DNA of 64,000 nt from Bradyrhizobium sp. dw_78 (GTDB lineage Bacteria > Pseudomonadota > Alphaproteobacteria > Rhizobiales > Xanthobacteraceae). Below the pieces are notes generated by a model. The model had not been told where the DNA came from. It searched no databases and was given only the letters and a program-made list of their open reading frames with translations. The DNA lies in NCBI RefSeq assembly GCF_018449525.1, contig NZ_JAAVUS010000009.1, positions 186,001 through 250,000 of the forward strand, given 5' to 3'. The position numbers and the translations under genes are program-made. Below are positions 27,438 through 35,395 of the stretch, in pieces (within the stretch, counting starts at the first letter, position 1; each line of letters begins with the position of its first letter).

Positions 27438-27463
27438 GTTGCTGTTGGACTGCGATCTCTGAA
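27438..27463 (+). repeat. orphan CRISPR-repeat-like element in crRNA sense
   Basis: This 26-bp stretch matches the first 26 bases of the CRISPR repeat (read in crRNA sense, GTTGC...TCTGAA) at 23 positions. The three differences are all C to T, at repeat positions 6, 8 and 14. In the tracrRNA each of these positions faces a G, so the changes become U-G wobble pairs and pairing is kept. It could be a crRNA-like natural guide or a relic repeat. No clear promoter is visible upstream. Confidence 0.65.
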
Positions 27464-27538
27464 CGGAGGCCTTATGCATCCGGAAATGACTTGAGCTGTC
27501 TTTTCTTCAAACGGGACAAGCACAAGTTAAAGAATGTT

Positions 27539-27568
27539 CGCCCCGTTGACCTGATGGTCAACGGGGCG
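27539..27568. other. perfect 13-bp stem-loop downstream of the orphan repeat
   Basis: CGCCCCGTTGACC pairs perfectly with GGTCAACGGGGCG around the loop TGAT. Neither side carries a long T-run (AGATCATC on plus, AACATTCTTTAAC on minus), so it is not a textbook terminator. It could end a plus-strand RNA that contains the orphan repeat, or terminate readthrough from the aldehyde dehydrogenase gene. Confidence 0.55.
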
Positions 27569-27659
27569 AGATCATCTATCGGGGCTAGTGTACGGACGCA
27601 CGTATAAGGTCTCTCTGGGTTCGCCGCCGGCAAAAGCCGGTATCCCATCCTCATAAAGA

Positions 27660-27687
27660 AGAGGTTCGAGTCCTCTTGCCCCGCCCA
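27660..27687 (+). other. tRNA 3'-end-like fragment (T-arm, acceptor strand, CCA)
   Basis: AGAGG-TTCGAGT-CCTCT forms a standard T-arm with a GTTCGA-type loop. It is followed by TGCCCCG, a discriminator C and CCA. A matching acceptor 5' strand CGGGGC occurs at 27562 and 27580, but the sequence between does not fold into D and anticodon arms and is too long, so I do not call a tRNA gene. tRNA 3' ends are common attachment sites of integrating elements, so it may be an old island boundary. Confidence 0.4.
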
Positions 27688-27717
27688 ACTACTGGAGTGA
27701 GATGCACTAACTGCTAA

Positions 27718-27799
27718 AGACAAAAGGCGACGCCGGAGCGCCGCCCTTATCTGGTGCAGACCGGCTGCTTGTTAACCGCCAGACCACGATCTCTGAAGT
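27718..27799 (-). ncRNA. tracrRNA of the type II-C CRISPR system
   Basis: On the minus strand, 27798-27771 is an anti-repeat. It pairs with the first 27 bases of the crRNA-sense repeat, with four G-U wobbles, one bulged U and no mismatch. Next come a short nexus-like hairpin (GCAG-CCGGT-CTGC, 27756-27768) and an 8-bp stem GGCGGCGC-TCCG-GCGTCGCC (27726-27745). This is followed by TTTTGTCTTT, a classic intrinsic terminator. A strong promoter precedes it. The predicted RNA is about 80 nt. It guides RNase III processing of crRNA and loads Cas9. Confidence 0.88.
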
Positions 27800-27803
27800 T
27801 TAG

Positions 27804-27839
27804 ATAATATCGTTTGAGCGATCACGGTCAAGAGACAGT
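27804..27839 (-). promoter_or_regulatory. tracrRNA promoter inside a diverged CRISPR repeat copy
   Basis: Read on the minus strand, TTGACC (27831-27826) and TATTAT (27809-27804) are -35 and -10 boxes 16 bp apart, with transcription expected near 27799. The same 36 bp align without gaps to the crRNA-sense CRISPR repeat at 25 of 36 positions. The repeat's own TGGACC and TATTCT fall exactly on the -35 and -10 boxes. The tracrRNA promoter thus appears to be a former repeat. Confidence 0.75.
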
Positions 27840-27869
27840 TTGGAAGCCGCCATTAGACAATTTTATAAT
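27840..27869 (+). promoter_or_regulatory. predicted cas9 promoter
   Basis: TTGGAA (27840-27845), an 18-bp spacer and a consensus TATAAT (27864-27869) face cas9. Transcription would start about 90 bp before the cas9 ATG. The -35 box touches the repeat-derived tracrRNA promoter, so the two promoters are back to back. An inverted repeat GCTGAAT...ATTCAGC (27922-27928 and 27945-27951) lies in the predicted 5' leader and could form a hairpin near the ribosome-binding site. Confidence 0.6.
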
Positions 27870-27968
27870 CACCACGACCTAGACGGTCCATACAACTAAA
27901 GATTACCCTATACATCTTAAAGCTGAATCTCATTTCAGGCAGAAATTCAGCAAAGACTGGGGCGTTAC

Positions 27969-30900
27969 ATGCGCTGGAGACTGGGGGCTGATCTCGGCAC
28001 GAACTCCTTGGGTGCCGCGGCAGTTGAACTAGACAAGAACGGTCACGTTTTCCGAATTATATGGGCGGGTTCTCGCATCTTCAGCGACGGTCGCGATCCG
28101 AAATCAGGCGCATCTCTCGCCGTTGACCGCCGCACGGCGCGCGCGATGCGCCGCCGGCGAGATCGCTTCAAGCAGCGGCAGGCAGCGCTTCTTAAATACC
28201 TGACGTTGGCCGGGCTATTTCCTACGGACGACGCCGAACGCAAAGCGTTGTCGCAACTCGATCCTTTCGCCCTGCGCGCACGCGCGCTCCAAGAAGCGCT
28301 TCCGCTGCATCACGTAGGACGGGCCCTCTTCCACCTCAACCAGCGGCGCGGCTTCAAGTCCAACCGCAAAGCCGATCGCGGCAAGAACGAGGAAGACGGC
28401 AAGATCAGGCAGGGTGTCGTCCGGCTCTATGAGGCGATGCGCGATGCAGGTGCGGAAACATTGGGTGAATATCTGAATGGTCGCCGGGCCGCAGCCACCG
28501 ACCCGAATGAGATTCCGAGCGTGCGCACACGGCTGCGCCCCGAAGCAGGAGAAGGCTCAAAAGGCGATGGGTACGATTTCTATCCTGACCGGCAGATGCT
28601 CGAGGAAGAGTTCGAAGCGATCTGGAACGCACAAACGCCGCATCATCCCGACGTCCTGACGCCAAAGAACGGAAAACGCCTCTTCGAGGTGATTTTCCAC
28701 CAGCGGCCGTTGAAGCAGCCGAAAATCGGCAAGTGCAGCCTGCTCGGTAATGAAGAGCGCCTGCCCAAGGCCCACCCGCTGTTTCAGCAACGACGACTGC
28801 TGGAAGAACTCAACGCGCTCAAGATCGTTCGGCCAGGCCAAGCCGCCGAACCGTTAACCCTTCAACAGCGTGACTCGCTCTACCTCAAACTCAAGGACAA
28901 GCGCACCGTCAGCTTCGAGAGCCTGCGCAAAACGCTCGGGCTCGATCCCGACGCCCGGTTCAACAAGGAGAGTGACAACCGCAAGGAACTCAAGGGCGAT
29001 GAAGTCGCCGCCGAACTCGGCGCCAAAACGCGTTTCGGAAATCGCTGGGCGCATTTTGCCCCCGACGCGCAATGGGAAATCGTTTCGCGTATACGCGACC
29101 AGGAAAGCGACGCAGACGAAAAATCTTTGCTGGCCTGGCTGCAGGACGTCGATGGCCTCACGCCCGAACGGGCAAGCGCGACCGCCGGCGCCCGGCTTCC
29201 CGAAGGCTATGGCCGCTTTGGCAAGACGGCAACGATCGGGCTGATCGCAGCGCTGCGCGCCGAGGTTATCGTTTACAGCGAGGCGGTGCAAAAGGCGGGC
29301 TTCGGTCATCATTCGGATTTCCGCACCGGCGAAGTACTGAATGAACTGCCCTATTACGGCACCGTACTTGAACGACACATCATGCCCGGCACCGGCGAAC
29401 CGGCCGATCCGGAAGAACTGCGCATCGGCCGTCTCACCAACCCCACCGTTCACATCGGGCTCAACCAGCTTCGCCGCGTCGTCAACCGCCTGATCAAGCG
29501 TTACGGTCCGCCCGAGCAGATTGCCATCGAACTGGCGCGCGACTTGAAACTTGACGATGAGCGCAAGCGCGAAATCAACACGCGCAACCGGCAAAATCGC
29601 GAAGCCGCCGAGCAACGGTCTAAAAAGCTAGTTCAAATCGGGGTTCCCGACAGAGGCGGTAACCGCGCGCTGTTGAAGCTCTGGGAGGAATTGAACCGGG
29701 ATAACGCGCTGGACCGGCGCTGTATTTACACCGGACAGCAAATCTCGATCGAGATGCTGTTTTCGGGCGCGGTCGAGGTGGATCATATCCTCCCCTTCAG
29801 CGACACGCTGGACGATTCCAGTGACAACCGGTTGCTTTGCATGCGCGAAGCAAACCGTGAGAAACGCAAGCGCTCGCCTTATGAAGCCTTCGGCCATACG
29901 GCGGATTGGGAAGACATTGCCGCGCGCGCCGCCCGGCTGCCGCGCGGAAAACGCTGGCGCTTCGAGCCCGACGCTATGTCGCGTTTCGACAATCAGGGAG
30001 GCTTTCTCGCCCGCCAGCTTGTCGATACGCAATATCTCTCGCGCCTCGCCCGCGAATATCTAGGCGCGCTTTATCCGGATCGCGGCGAAGACAGTGGCCA
30101 CGTCTGGGTTTCGCCCGGACGATTGACCGAGATGCTGCGCCGCAGTTGGGGACTGAACAGCCTGCTGCCGGATCACAATTTCGGCGGCGGCGCGGATCAG
30201 CCGAAAAACCGGCGCGATCATCGTCACCACGCCATCGATGCGGCGGTGATTGCCGTGACCGATCGCTATCTGCTGCAGCGAATTTCACGCGAAGCCGGCC
30301 AACGCGGCCACGAGGCTGCGAACCGCATGACCGCCGATCTGCCCGAACCGTGGGACGGTTTTCGCGATCAGCTTGGCGCAGTCGTGAACCGCATCGTGGT
30401 CAGCCACCGGACTGATCACGGCACGGTCGCCAAGAGCGCGCTACCGAGAGGACACGACGCAACGGCGGGGCGGCTCCATAACGACACGGCCTATGGTCTG
30501 ACCGGCGAGAAAGATGCCAAAGGCAACAACCTCGTCGTACATCGCGTGCCACTGACGGCGCTAAAGAAGACCGGCGATATCGAGGGCATCCGCGATCCCG
30601 ATTTGCGCGCGGCTCTTTTCACCTGGACGAAGGGCCTCGACGGAAAGGCATTCGAGGCAAGATTGCTGAAGTTTCCCGAACTCGGGCCCCAGCCGTTTCG
30701 CGGCATCCGGCGGCTGCGTGTCATCGAACCGCTGTCAGTCATCGCTATTCATGACAGGCAAGGTCGTGCCTACAAGGGATACAAAGGCGATTCCAACTAC
30801 CGTTACGATGTCTGGGAATTGAAGGACGGCAAATGGGTGGCAGAAGTCGTGTCGATGTTCGACGCACACCAGCCGGACTGGATATCCATGCTTCGGCGCA

Positions 30901-31211
30901 ACAATCCGACAGCTAGGAAGGTTCTTTCGTTGCATCAAGACGATATGCTGGCGATCGAGCAGGATGGGCATGACCGAAAATTCGTGCGAGTCGTCAAGTT
31001 CGGTCAGAATGGTCAGATAACCCTGGCCGAGCCGCATGAGGCGGGCGACCTCAAGCGAAGAGATGCGATGTCGAATGACCTCGACCCGTTCAAATATTTT
31101 GCGCCGACACCCGGTGGATTGAAGCGTGTGAAAGCGCGGCAAATCAGGATCGACGAGTTGGGGCGCGTACTCGATCCGGGTCCCCGCGACCGAGCCGTGA
31201 TGGCGCTGTAA
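27969..31211 (+). CDS. cas9: type II-C CRISPR RNA-guided endonuclease Cas9
   Basis: A compact 1080-residue Cas9. RuvC-I begins at MRWRLGADLGTNSLG with catalytic Asp8, and the Arg-rich bridge helix follows (about residues 54-72). RuvC-II is IAIELARDL with Glu521, the HNH domain has EVDHILPFS with His606 plus Asn620 and Asn629, and RuvC-III is HHAIDAAVIA with His754 and Asp757. All catalytic residues are present, so both strands should be cut. The C-terminal 300 residues form the wedge and PAM-interacting region. Length and the absence of csn2 or cas4 place it in subtype II-C. The TAA overlaps the cas1 ATG by one base. Confidence 0.97.
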   Translation: MRWRLGADLGTNSLGAAAVELDKNGHVFRIIWAGSRIFSDGRDPKSGASLAVDRRTARAMRRRRDRFKQRQAALLKYLTLAGLFPTDDAERKALSQLDPFALRARALQEALPLHHVGRALFHLNQRRGFKSNRKADRGKNEEDGKIRQGVVRLYEAMRDAGAETLGEYLNGRRAAATDPNEIPSVRTRLRPEAGEGSKGDGYDFYPDRQMLEEEFEAIWNAQTPHHPDVLTPKNGKRLFEVIFHQRPLKQPKIGKCSLLGNEERLPKAHPLFQQRRLLEELNALKIVRPGQAAEPLTLQQRDSLYLKLKDKRTVSFESLRKTLGLDPDARFNKESDNRKELKGDEVAAELGAKTRFGNRWAHFAPDAQWEIVSRIRDQESDADEKSLLAWLQDVDGLTPERASATAGARLPEGYGRFGKTATIGLIAALRAEVIVYSEAVQKAGFGHHSDFRTGEVLNELPYYGTVLERHIMPGTGEPADPEELRIGRLTNPTVHIGLNQLRRVVNRLIKRYGPPEQIAIELARDLKLDDERKREINTRNRQNREAAEQRSKKLVQIGVPDRGGNRALLKLWEELNRDNALDRRCIYTGQQISIEMLFSGAVEVDHILPFSDTLDDSSDNRLLCMREANREKRKRSPYEAFGHTADWEDIAARAARLPRGKRWRFEPDAMSRFDNQGGFLARQLVDTQYLSRLAREYLGALYPDRGEDSGHVWVSPGRLTEMLRRSWGLNSLLPDHNFGGGADQPKNRRDHRHHAIDAAVIAVTDRYLLQRISREAGQRGHEAANRMTADLPEPWDGFRDQLGAVVNRIVVSHRTDHGTVAKSALPRGHDATAGRLHNDTAYGLTGEKDAKGNNLVVHRVPLTALKKTGDIEGIRDPDLRAALFTWTKGLDGKAFEARLLKFPELGPQPFRGIRRLRVIEPLSVIAIHDRQGRAYKGYKGDSNYRYDVWELKDGKWVAEVVSMFDAHQPDWISMLRRNNPTARKVLSLHQDDMLAIEQDGHDRKFVRVVKFGQNGQITLAEPHEAGDLKRRDAMSNDLDPFKYFAPTPGGLKRVKARQIRIDELGRVLDPGPRDRAVMAL

Positions 31212-32134
31212 TGGAGCGCATCGTCGACATCTCTACTGATGGCCAACATCTTTCAGCCTATCGTGGATTTCTTGTGGTCAACAAAGACCGGGAGGAGATC
31301 GGCCGTATTCCTCTCGACGATGTCGCCGCAGTCATCGTTCACGCCCACGGCATAACCTGGAGCACCAATCTTGTTGTGGCGCTGGCGGAGCGCGGCGCGC
31401 TGATGGTACTGTGCGGCTCCAATCATGCGCCGGTCGCCGTGTGCATGCCTCTGGATGGGCACCACGGCCAGAACGCCCGGATGCGCACTCAGTGGGACGC
31501 AAGCAAGCCGCTCGCCAAGCAGCTATGGCGAGAGGTCGTTGTCTCCAAAATCCGCTGGCAGGCAGCCGCGCTCGAAGCGCGAGGAGTCTCTGCCGACGCC
31601 TTTGATATGCTGGTGCGCCGGGTTCGCTCCGGCGATCCCGATAACGTGGAAGCGCAGGCGGCGCGCCGTTACTGGCCGCTGCTCATGGGGCAGGATTTTC
31701 GTCGCGACCGCGCAGCAGGCGGCGTCAACGGACTGCTCAATTATGGCTATACCATCTTGCGCTCGCTGCTCGCCCGTTCCGTCGTTGCAGCAGGCCTGCA
31801 CCCCTCCATCGGCATTCACCATGCCAATCGCGGTAACGCATTCGCGCTTGCGGACGATCTTATCGAGCCGTTCAGGCCTCTGGTGGATACGATGGCCGTG
31901 CAACTGACTGCCCGGGGATGCCGGGAAGTGACGCCTGAAGCAAAACGTGCATTCGCCGGATTGATCGCGGTAGACCTTCCTGGCGAAAACGGCACAACCA
32001 CTGTCTCTGGAGCAGCCATACGACTGGCTCAATCGCTAAGCCATTGTTTCGATACCGGAAAAATATCAGATATTGTACTTCCACGTCCTCCTTCGCCAAT
32101 TGAACTGGCCGGCCTGGAAACACTGATCGCGTGA
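31211..32134 (+). CDS. cas1: CRISPR integrase Cas1 (type II)
   Basis: Cas1 with Cas2 inserts new spacers. The 307-residue protein keeps the metal ligands: Glu147 in NVEAQAARRYW, His204 in GIHHANRGN and the acidic cluster in LADDLIEPFRPLVD. The N-terminal beta domain starts MERIVDISTDGQHLSAYRGF. The start overlaps the cas9 stop (TAATG) and the end overlaps cas2 by 4 bp, so the three genes are translationally coupled. Confidence 0.96.
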   Translation: MERIVDISTDGQHLSAYRGFLVVNKDREEIGRIPLDDVAAVIVHAHGITWSTNLVVALAERGALMVLCGSNHAPVAVCMPLDGHHGQNARMRTQWDASKPLAKQLWREVVVSKIRWQAAALEARGVSADAFDMLVRRVRSGDPDNVEAQAARRYWPLLMGQDFRRDRAAGGVNGLLNYGYTILRSLLARSVVAAGLHPSIGIHHANRGNAFALADDLIEPFRPLVDTMAVQLTARGCREVTPEAKRAFAGLIAVDLPGENGTTTVSGAAIRLAQSLSHCFDTGKISDIVLPRPPSPIELAGLETLIA

Positions 32135-32469
32135 CCGTCACCCAGCTCAACGGTTATCGTCTGATGTGGATTTTTGTCATGTTTGATTTGCCGGTCACAA
32201 CGAAAGCCCAAAGTCGGGCAGCCACCAAGTTTCGCGAATTCCTGCTTGATGAAGGTTTTGAGAAAAGCCAGTTTTCAGTCTACGCTCGCTTCTGCAACGG
32301 CAAGGAGCAATTCGAGACCTACCTGCGACGGGTCGAGGGCCACCTGCCCGATCGTGGCGACGTTCACATCCTGACTTTCACGGATAAACAATATGAAAAT
32401 ATCGTTCGATTCTCGGGTCAACGGCGCAGGAAGCAAAAGAAAAACCCCGACCAGCTTGCTCTCTTTTGA
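32131..32469 (+). CDS. cas2: CRISPR-associated endoribonuclease-fold Cas2
   Basis: A 112-residue ferredoxin-like protein with the Cas2 opening WIFVMFDLPVTTKAQ, whose Asp is the conserved acidic residue. FEKSQFSVYARFC in the middle and a basic C-terminal tail (RRRKQKKNPDQLALF) follow. The start is GTG at 32131, overlapping the cas1 stop codon. In the Cas1-Cas2 complex it bridges two Cas1 dimers. It ends 72 bp before the first repeat, so that gap is the leader side for integration. Confidence 0.95.
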   Translation: MTVTQLNGYRLMWIFVMFDLPVTTKAQSRAATKFREFLLDEGFEKSQFSVYARFCNGKEQFETYLRRVEGHLPDRGDVHILTFTDKQYENIVRFSGQRRRKQKKNPDQLALF

Positions 32470-32496
32470 GATCTTCAGCGGTTTCTTGCGATGGGG

Positions 32497-32534
32497 AAAA
32501 ACAGGTATCCCGTTTGTTTTCAACGAGATACCTG
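32497..32534 (-). terminator. minus-strand intrinsic terminator at the cas2-side end of the array
   Basis: On the minus strand CAGGTATCTCGTT pairs with AACGGGATACCTG (13 bp, one U-G wobble) around a 7-base loop, followed by TTTTT (32501-32497). On the plus strand the same site has a C-A mismatch in the stem and no T-run. It therefore acts on transcripts coming out of the array towards cas2, which fixes pre-crRNA transcription on the minus strand. Confidence 0.8.
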
Positions 32535-32541
32535 CTTATCG

Positions 32542-35326
32542 AGAATAGCGCTTCAGAGATCGCGGTCCAGCGGCAACCCTCTCCAAGATGACGTGGCTGC
32601 CGCCTTCAGAATAGCGCTTCAGAGATCGCGGTCCAGCGGCAACACAATTCGAAGTACGGCGGGTAGTCGTCAAAGAATAGCGCTTCAGAGATCGCGGTCC
32701 AGCGGCAACCAGCTCGAGGCCATTGACGACGCTACAGGCAGAATAGCGCTTCAGAGATCGCGGTCCAGCGGCAACATTTTGCTGGATTGTTCGCTATGGC
32801 AGATGAGAATAGCGCTTCAGAGATCGCGGTCCAGCGGCAACTCAAACACCCCCTGCGATGTAAATCAGAATAGAATAGCGCTTCAGAGATCGCGGTCCAG
32901 CGGCAACCGCTCTCGGCGCCGCATCGAAGTTGAAATCAGAATAGCGCTTCAGAGATCGCGGTCCAGCGGCAACGCGCCGAGGTGGTGTTATTGCCGATGT
33001 TGCAGAATAGCGCTTCAGAGATCGCGGTCCAGCGGCAACATATCGAAACCCTCGCCACGCAGGCGGATAAGAATAGCGCTTCAGAGATCGCGGTCCAGCG
33101 GCAACCGATCGTCGCCGCTCGCACGTCCTCTGCGGAGAATAGCGCTTCAGAGATCGCGGTCCAGCGGCAACCGGCCGTTCCCATGGTTCTCGTTGTACAA
33201 TAGAATAGCGCTTCAGAGATCGCGGTCCAGCGGCAACCTTCAGGCCCGGGATATATTGCGGAAGCGGAGAATAGCGCTTCAGAGATCGCGGTCCAGCGGC
33301 AACCGGTGGCGGTGATGAACCTCGGGATTTCCTAGAATAGCGCTTCAGAGATCGCGGTCCAGCGGCAACCGCGTCTTGCCGTGCTGCGGCGGCGCTTCGA
33401 GAATAGCGCTTCAGAGATCGCGGTCCAGCGGCAACCAGATGGGGCCCCAAGCAAGCGCGACACTGAGAATAGCGCTTCAGAGATCGCGGTCCAGCGGCAA
33501 CCATGAGGCCAGCGACTGCGTCAAGATGATGAGAATAGCGCTTCAGAGATCGCGGTCCAGCGGCAACTTTCGCGCGGGCCGACAATTGAGTAACTGTAGA
33601 ATAGCGCTTCAGAGATCGCGGTCCAGCGGCAACACGCCGCGTGCTTCTATACTTCTATAAAAGAGAATAGCGCTTCAGAGATCGCGGTCCAGCGGCAACA
33701 CGCAACTAACGTAAACGATGAAAAGCCAGAAGAATAGCGCTTCAGAGATCGCGGTCCAGCGGCAACCGATCATCCTCGCTCACCACAAGATCAAGCAGAA
33801 TAGCGCTTCAGAGATCGCGGTCCAGCGGCAACTCCCTCTCCCGCAACCCGCTTGAAGTCGCCAGAATAGCGCTTCAGAGATCGCGGTCCAGCGGCAACAA
33901 GGAGGGCAGCGGGGATAAGCCGCTATCTAGAATAGCGCTTCAGAGATCGCGGTCCAGCGGCAACCTTTCAGAAAGGCTCCAATTACACACGGGAAGAATA
34001 GCGCTTCAGAGATCGCGGTCCAGCGGCAACGCAATCACTATCCGACCGCGGCCGATGCCCAGAATAGCGCTTCAGAGATCGCGGTCCAGCGGCAACTCGA
34101 TCGTTACCGGTCAGTTTCGTTCTACGAGAATAGCGCTTCAGAGATCGCGGTCCAGCGGCAACCGCGGCGCAAGAGGCGAAATTCCGAGCGGCAGAATAGC
34201 GCTTCAGAGATCGCGGTCCAGCGGCAACAGTACAGCGCGATGGCGGCCTATGGCGCTTAGAATAGCGCTTCAGAGATCGCGGTCCAGCGGCAACCCGGAG
34301 AAACCATGAGCTATCATTGTCCAGAGAATAGCGCTTCAGAGATCGCGGTCCAGCGGCAACTAAGAACGATAGCCCCTGTCTTGATGTTGAAGAATAGCGC
34401 TTCAGAGATCGCGGTCCAGCGGCAACTCAATCGTTACTGGGCAGTTTCGTTCTACGAGAATAGCGCTTCAGAGATCGCGGTCCAGCGGCAACTGCGCTGC
34501 GCCTCGACCAAATGTTTCGGAAAGAATAGCGCTTCAGAGATCGCGGTCCAGCGGCAACACCTGCTGCAAGGCATCGCCCTGGCTGATAAGAATAGTGCTT
34601 CAGAGATCGCGGTCCAGCGGCAACCAGCGCCACGGCGGCGGCGTTCTTGCCGTAGAATAGCGCTTCAGAGATCGCGGTCCAGCGGCAACTGTACGACCGT
34701 CGCGGCGTCGTTATCGGTGAGAATAGCGCTTCAGAGATCGCGGTCCAGCGGCAACGCGGGCGCAACCGTTATCGCCGTCACAACGAGAATAGCGCTTCAG
34801 AGATCGCGGTCCAGCGGCAACCATGGCACGCGGCTGCCCTCTACGCGAGTAAGAATAGCGCTTCAGAGATCGCGGTCCAGCGGCAACCAAAGGTCCTGTC
34901 AAGAACCTCATATTTCTAGAATAGCGCTTCAGAGATCGCGGTCCAGCGGCAACAGGTCGGCCAGCGTGGACCCGTGTTCGGTAGAATAGCGCTTCAGAGA
35001 TCGCGGTCCAGCGGCAACGGCGCGCGACGGCTGGACGCCCGAGGATGTAGAATAGCGCTTCAGAGATCGCGGTCCAGCGGCAACGGTGTGGTCGAACGAA
35101 CATCGCGCTTGGTGAGAATAGCGCTTCAGAGATCGCGGTCCAGCGGCAACCGCGTAAAACTGCTTGAGGTCGGTCCGGCCAGAATAGCGCTTCAGAGATC
35201 GCGGTCCAGCGGCAACGAACGGCTCGGTCTAGCTCGCGACGCAGGGAGAATAGCGCTTCAGAGATCGCGGTCCGGCGGCAACGTAGCAGGAGGGGATATT
35301 TACCGTGCTGCAGAATAGCGCTTCAG
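32542..35326 (-). CRISPR. type II-C CRISPR array, 42 full repeats plus a truncated 43rd
   Basis: The 36-bp repeat reads AGAATAGCGC...CAGCGGCAAC on the plus strand and GTTGCCGCTGG...GCTATTCT in crRNA sense. The first repeat is 32542-32577 and the last full one 35247-35282; a 15-base stub ends at 35326. Spacers are 30 bp, except the 18th (31) and the 32nd, 37th and 42nd (29). Forty repeats are identical. The 32nd has C to T at 34596 and the 42nd A to G at 35274, so the old end is on the right and new spacers enter next to cas2. Each repeat carries TGGACC-16 bp-TATTCT on the minus strand, a built-in promoter. Confidence 0.97.
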
Positions 35327-35395
35327 CTCGTAGCTCGTAGAGCTAGTCAGCGAAAGCGTAACCCGCCCTCACGGCACGACTCGATGAGGGGATGT

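Noticed and set aside
27539..27568. Reading the 13-bp stem-loop as the tracrRNA terminator, with the tracrRNA on the plus strand from 27438
   Set aside because: It lacks a T-run, and the plus-strand anti-repeat would pair with the wrong (antisense) array transcript and leave the spacer-proximal end of the repeat unpaired. The minus-strand candidate at 27718-27799 has promoter, full pairing and terminator.
27562..27687. A complete tRNA gene
   Set aside because: The acceptor and T-arm fit, but D and anticodon arms do not form and the length is wrong for any tRNA class.
32491..35318. Long ORFs on both strands across the array, with repeated peptides such as RIALQRSRSSGN and VAAGPRSLKRYS
   Set aside because: The 36-bp repeat plus 30-bp spacer gives a 66-bp (22-codon) period, so frames stay open by arithmetic. 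They are array DNA, not proteins.
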